From CAJCIY01 sp036379355 (GTDB lineage Bacteria > Actinomycetota > Actinomycetes > Mycobacteriales > CAJCIY01), in NCBI GenBank assembly GCA_036379355.1, contig DASVGV010000146.1, positions 1 through 28,180 of the forward strand: a DNA stretch of 28,180 nt, in the 5' to 3' direction. Each line of letters begins with the position of its first letter. Within the stretch, counting starts at the first letter, position 1. Below the pieces are notes generated by a model. The model did no database searches, had not been told where the DNA came from, and worked only from the letters and a program-made list of their open reading frames with translations. The position numbers and the translations under genes are program-made. Shown one piece after another: positions 1 to 6,539 of the stretch.

Positions 1-168
1 CGCGTCGACCGGGTCGACGCGGACCAGGAGGCCGCCCTGGCCACTGGCGGCGACGGCCAGGTTGCCGTGGACCGAGAACGCGAGGCCGCCGAACATCCGC
101 CGCTCGCTGACGCCGGCGACGGGGCCGACGAGCTCGCGCACACGGTCGGCAAGATCGACGTCGTACAC
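1..168 (-). CDS. TfoX N-terminal domain protein (partial, runs off the left edge)
   Basis: The reverse strand, read from a GTG at 166-168 to the window edge, gives 56 residues. They contain SERRMFGGLAF at residues 21-31, followed by an AVAASGQGGLLVRVDP stretch. This is the core of the TfoX/Sxy N-terminal domain, a small fold found alone in many actinobacterial proteins of about 100-120 residues. The role of these stand-alone proteins is unknown, and a link to competence should not be assumed. The GTG start is chosen because the product then begins like other family members (short leader, then ADRVRELV). The frame stays open upstream, so a longer N-terminus cannot be excluded. The gene lies on the same strand as the ACAD pair, 124 bases after the second ACAD stop. 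That gap shows no recognisable element. The C-terminal half is outside the window. Confidence 0.82.
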   Translation of the reverse strand, partial: MYDVDLADRVRELVGPVAGVSERRMFGGLAFSVHGNLAVAASGQGGLLVRVDPVDA

Positions 169-292
169 GCGCCGGAGCCTAGGGCCGGCCTCCGACGCCT
201 GCGCCCAGCCGTAGGCGCACCGGGGCCCCAGCGGTCCCGATCCGGCGGCAGGCGCGCCCCTGCCGGCGCGTGCGCGCGACCGGCGCGGGGTC

Positions 293-1258
293 TCAGGCCA
301 GGGCGAGGGTGGCGACCTCGTCGAGGAGGCTCACCTCGTCGCCGAGCAGCAGCCGGTCGACCTTCCCGCGCCGCCAGTACAGGTGCGCGTCGTGCTCCCA
401 CGTGAAGCCGATGCCGCCGTGGACCTGGATCGCGGCGCTCGTCGCCTGCTCGATGACCTGGGCGGCGTACGCCTTCGCGGCCGCGCTCGCCATCGGCAGC
501 TCGTCCGGCGACTCGTCGGCCGCCCACGCGGCCCACCACACCAGCGAACGCAGCTGCTCGACGCCCACGTACGCGTCCACCAGCGCGTGCTTCACGGCCT
601 GGTACGAGCCGATCGGCCGGCCGAACGCGGTGCGCAGCTTCGCGTACTCGACGCCCATCTCGACCGCCTTCGCCGCTGTCCCCAGGTCCTCCGCCGCGAG
701 GATCACGCGGCCGACCTGGAGCGCCCGCTCCCAGCGGTCGCCGGGCGCCACGACGTCGCCGCCCTGGAGCGCCACCGACGCGAGACCCCGCGAGGGGTCG
801 ATCTGCTCTCGGCCCGTGGTGGTCTCGCCCGGCGCCGCGACGACCTGGCCGTCGACCAGGGCGAGGAAGGTCTGGGCGCCCTGCGCGTCGAGCGAGGGGT
901 GCGGACCATCGACGACGGCGTACGCCACCGACCCGTCCGCGAGGGCCGACGACCGCGCGTCGTCGCCGGCCAGGAGCACCGCCGCCCGGGCGGCCGTCGC
1001 GAGCGACGGCCCGGCGAGGGTGCGCCCGCCCTGCTCGGCGACCACGGCGAGGTCGAGGACGGTGCGGCCGGAACCGCCGGCCGACTCGGCGACCGTGATC
1101 CCGTAGAACCCGATGTCCGCGACCGCCTTGAGGCCGGGCGCCACGGGCGCTCCGGTGTCCAGCTGCGCGCGGACGGCCGCAGGCGACGCGGACGCCTCGT
1201 AGAAGTCCTTGGCGCCGCGCGCGAAGTCGCGCTGGTCGTCGTCGAGGTCGAAGTTCAC
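293..1258 (-). CDS. acyl-CoA dehydrogenase, small (beta-type) subunit
   Basis: This is a 321-residue ACAD-fold protein, clearly shorter than a classical ACAD (about 380-420). It starts MNFDLDDDQRDFARGAKDFYE (helical N-domain) and ends with the C-terminal domain signature IQVHGGIGFTWEHDAHLYWRR. The usual C-terminal catalytic Glu segment is absent; the tail reads LLLGDEVSLLDEV. Short ACADs of this type in actinobacteria (for example FadE27 and FadE29 of M. tuberculosis sterol metabolism) pair with a larger FadE to form alpha2beta2 enzymes. The pairing here is inferred from the adjacent larger ACAD, whose TGA overlaps this ATG (ATGA), implying translational coupling and equal output. Likely role: alpha,beta-dehydrogenation of an acyl-CoA together with its partner. 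The substrate is unknown; a steroid side chain or another bulky acyl-CoA is plausible given the nearby P450. Confidence 0.88.
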   Translation of the reverse strand: MNFDLDDDQRDFARGAKDFYEASASPAAVRAQLDTGAPVAPGLKAVADIGFYGITVAESAGGSGRTVLDLAVVAEQGGRTLAGPSLATAARAAVLLAGDDARSSALADGSVAYAVVDGPHPSLDAQGAQTFLALVDGQVVAAPGETTTGREQIDPSRGLASVALQGGDVVAPGDRWERALQVGRVILAAEDLGTAAKAVEMGVEYAKLRTAFGRPIGSYQAVKHALVDAYVGVEQLRSLVWWAAWAADESPDELPMASAAAKAYAAQVIEQATSAAIQVHGGIGFTWEHDAHLYWRRGKVDRLLLGDEVSLLDEVATLALA

Positions 1259-2475
1259 GCCCCCGCTCCCTTCACGCTCTCGGCGAACGAGATGCCCTTG
1301 TCTGCGCGCGGCTCGGTCGGCAGGCCGAGGACCCGCTCGCCGATGACGTTGCGCAGGATCTCGTTGGTGCCGCCCGCGATCGCGAGGCCGGGCAGCCCGG
1401 CCTGGGTGTGCTGGAACCGGCCCTCGCCGGTCGGCCCGGTGAGATAGACGGCGTCGTCACCGAGCAGGCGCACGCCCACGTCGGCCACCTTGCGAGCGGC
1501 CTCCGTACCGGCGAGCTTCCCGGCGCTGCCCTCCGGCCCCGGCGGCTGACCCTTGCTGATCGCGGTGAGGCGGCGGTACCCGGTGTAGCGGGCGGCCAGC
1601 GACTCGACGTACGCCTGACCGATCGCCTGCCGCGCCACCGCCTGGCGCGGCGCGGGCAGCCCGGGCAGCTTGTCCTTGGCCAGCGCGCTCAGCGCCTCCA
1701 GGCCGATGCCGAGGTCCGACCCGCCGCCGCCGATGGACATGCGCTCGTTCATCAGGGTGGTGATCGCCACCCGCCAGCCGTCGTTGACGTCGCCGAGGCG
1801 CTCGTCGTCCGGGATCACCACGTCGTCGAAGAAGACCTCGTTGAACTCCGCGCCGCCGCTCATCTGCTTGAGCGGACGCACCGTGACGCCCGGCGCGTGC
1901 ATGTCGATCACGAACATGGTGAGGCCGCGGTGCTTGGGCAGCGACGGGTCGGTACGGGCGAGCAGGATGCCGTAGTCGGCGAGGTGGGCCACCGTCGTCC
2001 AGACCTTCTGCCCGTTGACCCGCCAGCTGCCGTCGTCCTGCTGCTCGGCCTTCGTCCGCAGGGCGGCGAGGTCGGACCCGGAGGCGGGCTCGCTGAACAG
2101 CTGGCACCAGATGTCGTCGGCGCGCAGCAGCCGGGCGAGGTAACGCTCCTGCTGCTCCTTGCTGCCGTGGGCGATGATCGTCGGTCCGCACATGCCGATG
2201 CCGATCGAGTTGACCGGTCCGGCGATGCCGAGGCGCCCCAGCTCCTGGCCGACGATCGCGTTCTGCATCGGGGTCCCGCCCTGGCCGCCGTACTCCTTGG
2301 GCCAGGTCACCCCGATCAGCCCGCCGTCGTACAGCACCGCCTGATGCTTGCGCCGGGCGGCACCGACGTCGCCGCTGTCGTCACCGGAACCGCGCAGCTC
2401 GTCGTGGTGCTCGTTCAGGTAGGCGCGGACCGCGGCCCGCCACGTCGCCTCTTCGGGTGTGTCGTCGAAGTCCAT
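1255..2475 (-). CDS. acyl-CoA dehydrogenase, large (alpha-type) subunit
   Basis: This is a 406-residue ACAD. Visible family features are WPKEYGGQGGTPMQNAI in the N-domain, the flavin-contacting QLFSEPASGSDLAAL, a VNGQKVWTT segment and the C-terminal AGGTNEILRNVIGERVLGLP. At the C-terminal position where MCAD has its catalytic Glu (YEGT) this protein has Gly (AGGT). A Glu on helix G, E244 in LMNERMSIGG, sits where isovaleryl-CoA dehydrogenase and long-chain ACADs carry theirs, so E244 is the probable base (inference from motif alignment). It is the first gene of a two-gene operon with the 321-residue ACAD and diverges from the P450 gene across 153 bases. The upstream sequence has only a weak ribosome site (GAGGACAG). 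The arrangement recalls the fadE28-fadE29 pair next to cyp125 in M. tuberculosis, although there the genes are co-directional. Confidence 0.93.
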   Translation of the reverse strand: MDFDDTPEEATWRAAVRAYLNEHHDELRGSGDDSGDVGAARRKHQAVLYDGGLIGVTWPKEYGGQGGTPMQNAIVGQELGRLGIAGPVNSIGIGMCGPTIIAHGSKEQQERYLARLLRADDIWCQLFSEPASGSDLAALRTKAEQQDDGSWRVNGQKVWTTVAHLADYGILLARTDPSLPKHRGLTMFVIDMHAPGVTVRPLKQMSGGAEFNEVFFDDVVIPDDERLGDVNDGWRVAITTLMNERMSIGGGGSDLGIGLEALSALAKDKLPGLPAPRQAVARQAIGQAYVESLAARYTGYRRLTAISKGQPPGPEGSAGKLAGTEAARKVADVGVRLLGDDAVYLTGPTGEGRFQHTQAGLPGLAIAGGTNEILRNVIGERVLGLPTEPRADKGISFAESVKGAGA

Positions 2476-2628
2476 GCGTGCTGTCCTCGCGTCGGGGCGG
2501 CTGGGATCCTCGGGACGCTAGCACCGCGTCCGGGCGCCGGGAACACAAACCTGCACCCGTGCACGCAAGTTGCGGGAAACGTCCTACACTCTGCGCATCT
2601 GTTCCCGCCGCCCGCCCGGAGGTCCGTG
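2476..2628. promoter_or_regulatory. divergent promoter region between ACAD pair and P450
   Basis: This is 153 bases between two divergent starts. For the P450 there is a TANNNT-type -10 candidate, TACACT at 2585-2590, with no clear -35. A perfect 12-base inverted repeat, TGCAC-CC-GTGCA, lies at 2552-2563, just upstream of where a -35 would sit. For the ACAD side a TAGCGT-like element exists, but its spacing to any -35 is poor. I looked for the KstR (TnnAACnnGTTnnA) and KstR2 palindromes of sterol regulons and did not find them. Confidence 0.4.
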
Positions 2629-3915
2629 ATGACCATGACGTCGAGCACCGCCCCCTGGAAGGTCGACGACATCGACCTGTCCACCCAGGAGTTCTGGGCC
2701 CTGCCGTGGTCCCGTCGACTCGACGCCATGGCGCTGTTGCGCAGCGAGGCACCGTTCGCGTTCTTCGACGAGCCCGTCGACCTGCCGGGCTTCGTCCCCG
2801 GCCCCGGCTACTACGCGATCACGCGGCACGCGGACATCCTCGAGATGAGCCGGCGGGCCGACATCTACTGCTCGGGCGCCGGCGCGACGTCGATCCTCGA
2901 CATGCCCACCGAGATGCTCGAGTTCTTCGGCAGCATGATCAACATGGACGACCCCCGGCACGCGAAGATCCGCCGGATCGTGTCCCGCGCCTTCACGCCG
3001 AAGATGCTGGCGCGCGTCACGGACGACATCTCCGCGCTGGCAGCAGAGATCGTGGCCGGCATCGCCGCGGAGCCGTCCGGCACCGTGGACATCGTCGAGC
3101 GTCTCTCCGCCCCGTTCCCGCTGACGATCATCATGCAGATGATGGGCATCCCCGAGGAGAAGTACGACATCTGCCTGCGGATGACCAACATCATCCTGTC
3201 GGGCGGCGACCCCGAGTACCTGCCGCCGGACACCGAGAACCCGATCGGCGTCTTCCTCGAGGCGGGCGCCACCCTGGCGGGTGTCATGCACGAGCTCGCG
3301 GCCGCGCGACGCGAGCAGCCCACCGAGGACCTCACGTCTGCCCTCGTCAACTCGTCGGTCGACGGCGAGAAGCTGACCGACGAGGAGCTCGCCTCGTTCT
3401 TCATCCTGCTGCTGGTCGCCGGCAACGACACCACCCGTACGGCCATCTCGCACGGAGTGCTCGCCCTCAGCCGCAACCCCGACCAGAAGCAGGCCTGGAT
3501 GGCGGACGTCGAGGGCGTCACGCCCACCGCGGTCGAGGAGATCGTGCGCTACGCCACCCCGGTCGGGTGGATGCGCCGCACGGTCACGCAGGACATCGAG
3601 TACCGCGGACACCCGTTCAAGACCGGGGACAAGGTGATCCTGTTCTACGGCGCTGCGAACCGTGACCCGGAGGTGTTCACGGACCCGGACGCGTTCGACG
3701 TGCGCCGCGACCCGAACCCGCACGTCGGGTTCGGCGGTCCGGGACCGCACTTCTGCCTGGGCGCCAACCTCGCCCGCCGCGAGATCGGCATCGTCTTCGG
3801 CCAGCTGTTCGCGCAGCTGCCCGACTTCGAGGTCACGGGCGAGCCGGAGTTCCTCGTGTCCTCGTTCATCAACGGCATCAAGCGGATGACGGTGACCTTC
3901 ACCCCGAAGTCGTGA
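2629..3915 (+). CDS. cytochrome P450, CYP124/125/142-like
   Basis: This is a 428-residue soluble P450. Motifs seen are the I-helix oxygen-activation sequence AGNDTT (A264-T269), the K-helix ExxR (E304-R307, EIVR) and the heme loop FGGPGPHFCLG with Cys376 as thiolate ligand. The LNMDDPRHAKIRRIVSRAFTP-type segment (here NMDDPRHAKIRR) and the C-terminal FINGIKRMTVTF resemble M. tuberculosis CYP124/CYP125/CYP142, which hydroxylate the terminal carbon of sterol side chains and methyl-branched lipids. A similar omega-hydroxylation is inferred. The ATG is chosen because GGAGG at 2618-2622 lies 6 bases upstream; a GTG directly before it is also in frame. It would need a ferredoxin and a reductase; candidates are at 7802 and 17630. 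Its stop overlaps the next gene's GTG (GTGA). The exact subfamily is uncertain. Confidence 0.95.
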   Translation: MTMTSSTAPWKVDDIDLSTQEFWALPWSRRLDAMALLRSEAPFAFFDEPVDLPGFVPGPGYYAITRHADILEMSRRADIYCSGAGATSILDMPTEMLEFFGSMINMDDPRHAKIRRIVSRAFTPKMLARVTDDISALAAEIVAGIAAEPSGTVDIVERLSAPFPLTIIMQMMGIPEEKYDICLRMTNIILSGGDPEYLPPDTENPIGVFLEAGATLAGVMHELAAARREQPTEDLTSALVNSSVDGEKLTDEELASFFILLLVAGNDTTRTAISHGVLALSRNPDQKQAWMADVEGVTPTAVEEIVRYATPVGWMRRTVTQDIEYRGHPFKTGDKVILFYGAANRDPEVFTDPDAFDVRRDPNPHVGFGGPGPHFCLGANLARREIGIVFGQLFAQLPDFEVTGEPEFLVSSFINGIKRMTVTFTPKS

Positions 3916-4949
3916 GGGTGACGACGCCGCAGGCGCGGTTCGGAGCGGTGGTCGCGGCCGGCGCGGCCGCCCTGACGCTCGCCGTGTCCGGATGCGGGTC
4001 GAGCTCGAACGCGACCCCGCACAGGTCGAGCGCCTCGGCCTCGCCGGCCGCGCTGCCGGCCGGCGGCCTCGACCAGTGGTTCGGCCGGCACGTCGTCGCG
4101 GTGACCCACAACGGCGGCGAGCAGCAGTTCCCGCAGGACACCCTCTTCGCCCTGCACAGCGCCGAGAAGCTGCACATGCAGGTCCTCGACGTCGACATCC
4201 AGATGAGCAAGGACGACATCCCCGTCCTCATCCACTCCGAGACGGCGGACTCGAGCACGAACGGTCAGGGCGACGTCTCCCAGCTGACCGCCGCCCAGCT
4301 CTCCCAGCTGGATGCCGCGTACTGGTGGGTGCCCGACTGCGGCACGAGCTGCAAGGGCAGGCCGGCCTCCGCGTACGTCGACCGCGGGATCCGGACGGGC
4401 GCCAAGCCGCTGCCACCCGGGGCCACGAGCCGCGCCGAGTTCGGCGTGCCGACCCTCGAGGAGGTGTTCCAGCAGTTCCCGAACGCCTTCCTCGACATCG
4501 AGCTGAAGCCCGAGTCGGACTCGGCCATCAAGGTCGCCGCGCTGATCCACCAGTACCACCGCGAGGACCGCACGATCGTGGCGTCGTTCGACGACAAGCA
4601 GATCGCCCAGTTCCACGCCCTCGCGCCGACCGTGCCCATCTCGCCCGGGCAGACGGCGAGCACGAACTTCTTCCTCGGCAAGCCCATGCCGCCCGGGTTC
4701 CAGGTGCTGCAGCTGCCCTACCGGTACGAGTTCGGCGGCAAGATGGTCACGGTGATCACGCCGGATCTGATCTCGCGGGCGCACGCGGCGGGGCTCGCCG
4801 TGTGGGTGTGGGACGAGGGCGCGACGCCCGGCAAGGCGCTCTACCAGACGCTCGTCAACCTCGGCGTCGACGGCATCCTCGCCAGCCGCCCGTCGGACCT
4901 GCTCGACGTCCTGCACGCCGACCACGCCGAGTGGTCACCCGGCTCCTGA
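3912..4949 (+). CDS. glycerophosphodiester phosphodiesterase-family lipoprotein
   Basis: This 345-residue exported protein has a signal peptide with an alanine-rich core and a lipobox ending in Cys28 (AVSGC), followed by a Ser/Ala/Pro linker. The GDPD barrel begins near residue 60. Family motifs are visible but divergent. The usual HRG is H66-N-G-G, PENT is PQDT (74-77), and the ExD metal pair is D93-V-D95. H108 (LIHSE) and DIELK (195-199, with E197) are conserved. It probably hydrolyses a glycerophosphodiester or related phosphodiester at the cell surface, but the Arg-to-Asn and Glu-to-Asp changes make the substrate uncertain. The GTG at 3912 overlaps the P450 stop; a second in-frame GTG lies at 3918. 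It ends Gly-Ser-stop inside a hairpin shared with the convergent phosphorylase gene. Confidence 0.85.
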   Translation: MRVTTPQARFGAVVAAGAAALTLAVSGCGSSSNATPHRSSASASPAALPAGGLDQWFGRHVVAVTHNGGEQQFPQDTLFALHSAEKLHMQVLDVDIQMSKDDIPVLIHSETADSSTNGQGDVSQLTAAQLSQLDAAYWWVPDCGTSCKGRPASAYVDRGIRTGAKPLPPGATSRAEFGVPTLEEVFQQFPNAFLDIELKPESDSAIKVAALIHQYHREDRTIVASFDDKQIAQFHALAPTVPISPGQTASTNFFLGKPMPPGFQVLQLPYRYEFGGKMVTVITPDLISRAHAAGLAVWVWDEGATPGKALYQTLVNLGVDGILASRPSDLLDVLHADHAEWSPGS

Positions 4950-4970
4950 CCCGAGGCCGGCTCAGGAGCC
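4941..4970. terminator. bidirectional hairpin formed by the 3' ends of two convergent genes
   Basis: The arms GGCTCCTGA (4941-4949) and TCAGGAGCC (4962-4970) are perfect 9-base reverse complements around a 12-base loop. The left arm is the last three codons of the plus-strand gene (Gly-Ser-stop). The right arm, read on the minus strand, is the identical last three codons of the phosphorylase. There is no T-run, as is common for high-GC actinobacterial terminators. Confidence 0.7.
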
Positions 4971-5753
4971 GATCCCGTAGACGGTGCCCACGGGCGGCGG
5001 TACGTCCGTCAGGCGGGTCACGGTGGCGTCCACGACCCTGGTGAAGACCGCCGTGGACGCCCGCATGTGCGCGGCGAGCTCGTCCACCGGTCGGAGCACC
5101 TCCAGGACGCCGTTCGCGTAGTCGGTGGGGTATCCCAGCAGCAGCAGCGGCAGGCCCGCCTCGCCGGCGAGCACGACCTCCGGGCCCGCGGTCTGGCTGA
5201 CCGCAGTCACGCCGACCCGGGCCAGCGCGGCGATCTCGCTGCGGCTGTTGAACCGCGGGCCGTCGACGTGCCCGTAGCAGCCGCGATCGACGACGGGCAC
5301 GCCGAGGTCGCGCGCCGCGTCGATCGCTGCCGCTCGCAGCTCCGGTGAGAACGGGCGTTCGAAGATCCAGTGCCCGCGACCGGCGGCACCCGGCGTGTCG
5401 TGCCAGGTGCACAGCGAGCCGTCCGGGAGCCGGTTCGACGGGAAGTGCAGGTCGTCGAAGACGACCAGCGAGCCGAGCGCGAGCGCGGGATCGACTGCGC
5501 CGCAGACGGTGACGCTGACGACCAGGTCGACGCCCCGCTTCCGGAGCGCCGCCAGGTTGGCGCGGTGCGCGATCTGGTTCGACAGCCGCGCGTGGGCCGC
5601 GCCGTGCCGGGCGAGATGGACCACCTCGACGTCGCCGATGCCGCCCTCGGTCACGTCGACGTCGCCGTACCCGGTCGCGATCGTGGCGGACCGGGCGGAC
5701 ACGAGCGAGGGCCAGGCGTACGAGCCCGAGCCGGTGATGATGCCCGCGCGCAT
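4962..5753 (-). CDS. MTA/purine nucleoside phosphorylase family protein
   Basis: This 263-residue protein belongs to the PNP/MTAP (type II purine phosphorylase) family. It carries the N-terminal phosphate loop GIITGSGSY (4-12), the RHG-x-x-H phosphate-binding motif (R49-H54), HRAN (62-65) and, near residue 175, GPRFNSRSEI, which corresponds to the family's GPRFET-type substrate loop. The expected reaction is phosphorolysis of 5'-methylthioadenosine or a purine nucleoside to base plus ribose-1-phosphate. The loop DLHFPSNR, where MTA phosphorylases usually read DQFIDRT, is unusual, so substrate preference is open. The start is the ATG at 5751-5753, which overlaps the TetR stop (TGATG) and gives the expected N-terminus. 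A TetR regulator directly upstream in the same unit suggests co-regulation, which is odd for a salvage enzyme. Confidence 0.87.
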   Translation of the reverse strand: MRAGIITGSGSYAWPSLVSARSATIATGYGDVDVTEGGIGDVEVVHLARHGAAHARLSNQIAHRANLAALRKRGVDLVVSVTVCGAVDPALALGSLVVFDDLHFPSNRLPDGSLCTWHDTPGAAGRGHWIFERPFSPELRAAAIDAARDLGVPVVDRGCYGHVDGPRFNSRSEIAALARVGVTAVSQTAGPEVVLAGEAGLPLLLLGYPTDYANGVLEVLRPVDELAAHMRASTAVFTRVVDATVTRLTDVPPPVGTVYGIGS

Positions 5754-6481
5754 CAGTCGTCGCCGCCGTCGACGAGCCGCAGCAGCTCGCGGCGGGTGCC
5801 GGTCCACAGCCGCTGCGCGATCGGGTCGCCGGACAGGAAGCGGGTGAACGCGAGACCCGTGATCGACGCCATGGCGGTGGTGAGCACGGCGCGGTACTTC
5901 GGCTTGGCCGCGATCGCGGGGGCGAGCACGGCGGAGTGCTCGCTGATCGACGAGGTGAGGTGCCGGCCGAACACCTCCAGGTGCCGCAGCAGCTCGGGCT
6001 CGGTACGGGAGGCGATCCACAGCTCGGCCGTCGCGGTGAACAGGTCACCGGTGTAGACCTCCCACCAGCGGTCGAGCAGCTGCGCCATCTGCGCCCGGTC
6101 GGTCGCCGCGGGCTTGGGTGGGTGCGCCACGAAGTCGGCGGCGATCTGCTGCGACAGATGCAGCAGCGCCTCCACGACCAGTTCGTCCTTCGTCGAGAAG
6201 TAGTGCGCCTGCGCCCCGCGCGTGACGCCGGCGCTCTCGACGATCTGCGAGGTGGTCAGCTTGGCGTACCCGTGCTCCACCAGGCCGGTGATGGTCGCCT
6301 CGAGCAGGGCCGCCCGGGTGGCGGCGCGGCGCTCGGCCTGCGTACGCCGGGACCGCCCATTCACCTCCGGATCACCTGCGGCAGAGGGACTACGCCCCGC
6401 CGACGGAGTGACGGGTACGGACGCCACGGCTGCGCTCACCCTTCCTCGTACCGCCGGGTCCACGGCGACCCGTTCCGACAT
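5753..6481 (-). CDS. TetR-family transcriptional regulator
   Basis: This 242-residue regulator has the TetR DNA-binding domain at about residues 47-105: QAERRAATRAALLEAT, then LTTSQIVESAGVTRGAQAHYF and the STKDEL turn. The C-terminal ligand domain contains WWEVYTGDLFTATAELWIASR. With the ATG at 6479-6481 there is a 45-residue Ser/Pro/Ala-rich leader before the HTH. A GTG at 6362-6364 would trim it, but the GGAG there is too close to act as a ribosome site, so the ATG is preferred with moderate confidence. It overlaps the phosphorylase start downstream and diverges from an ACAD 58 bases away. It probably represses one or both units in response to an acyl-CoA-like or nucleoside ligand (inference). 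Confidence 0.9.
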   Translation of the reverse strand: MSERVAVDPAVRGRVSAAVASVPVTPSAGRSPSAAGDPEVNGRSRRTQAERRAATRAALLEATITGLVEHGYAKLTTSQIVESAGVTRGAQAHYFSTKDELVVEALLHLSQQIAADFVAHPPKPAATDRAQMAQLLDRWWEVYTGDLFTATAELWIASRTEPELLRHLEVFGRHLTSSISEHSAVLAPAIAAKPKYRAVLTTAMASITGLAFTRFLSGDPIAQRLWTGTRRELLRLVDGGDD

Positions 6482-6539
6482 TTCCGTGCAATGATGCCGG
6501 TAAGTATGCCCCGTACGGCCTCGGCAGGGAGACCGCGAC
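6482..6539. promoter_or_regulatory. divergent control region, TetR/phosphorylase vs ACAD/ferredoxin
   Basis: This 58-base gap holds two imperfect direct repeats, GCAATGATGCC (6488-6498) and GTAAGTATGCC (6500-6510), matching at 8 of 11 positions with a 12-base period. It also has an AGGGAG ribosome site (6526-6531) for the ACAD. The repeats are a reasonable candidate for TetR binding, though TetR sites are usually palindromic. Confidence 0.35.

Noticed and set aside
1..168. Competence regulator TfoX/Sxy
   Set aside because: Only the N-terminal TfoX domain is seen. Stand-alone forms in actinobacteria have no shown role in competence.
1408..2628. Long plus-strand open frame running into the P450 gene
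   Set aside because: It lies antisense to the ACAD gene, has Arg/Ala/Pro-rich low-quality sequence and no family motifs. The P450 has its own start and ribosome site at 2629.
2476..2628. KstR or KstR2 sterol-regulon operator
   Set aside because: No TnnAACnnGTTnnA-type or ACAAG...CTTGT-type palindrome is present in the gap.
3645..4925. Long minus-strand open frame opposite the GDPD gene
   Set aside because: High GC at third positions keeps antisense frames open. The translation resembles no protein, and the plus strand carries a clear lipoprotein.
6362..6481. Shorter TetR starting at GTG 6362-6364
   Set aside because: GGAG abuts the GTG with no spacing. The upstream ATG was kept, with some doubt because its 45-residue leader is unusual.
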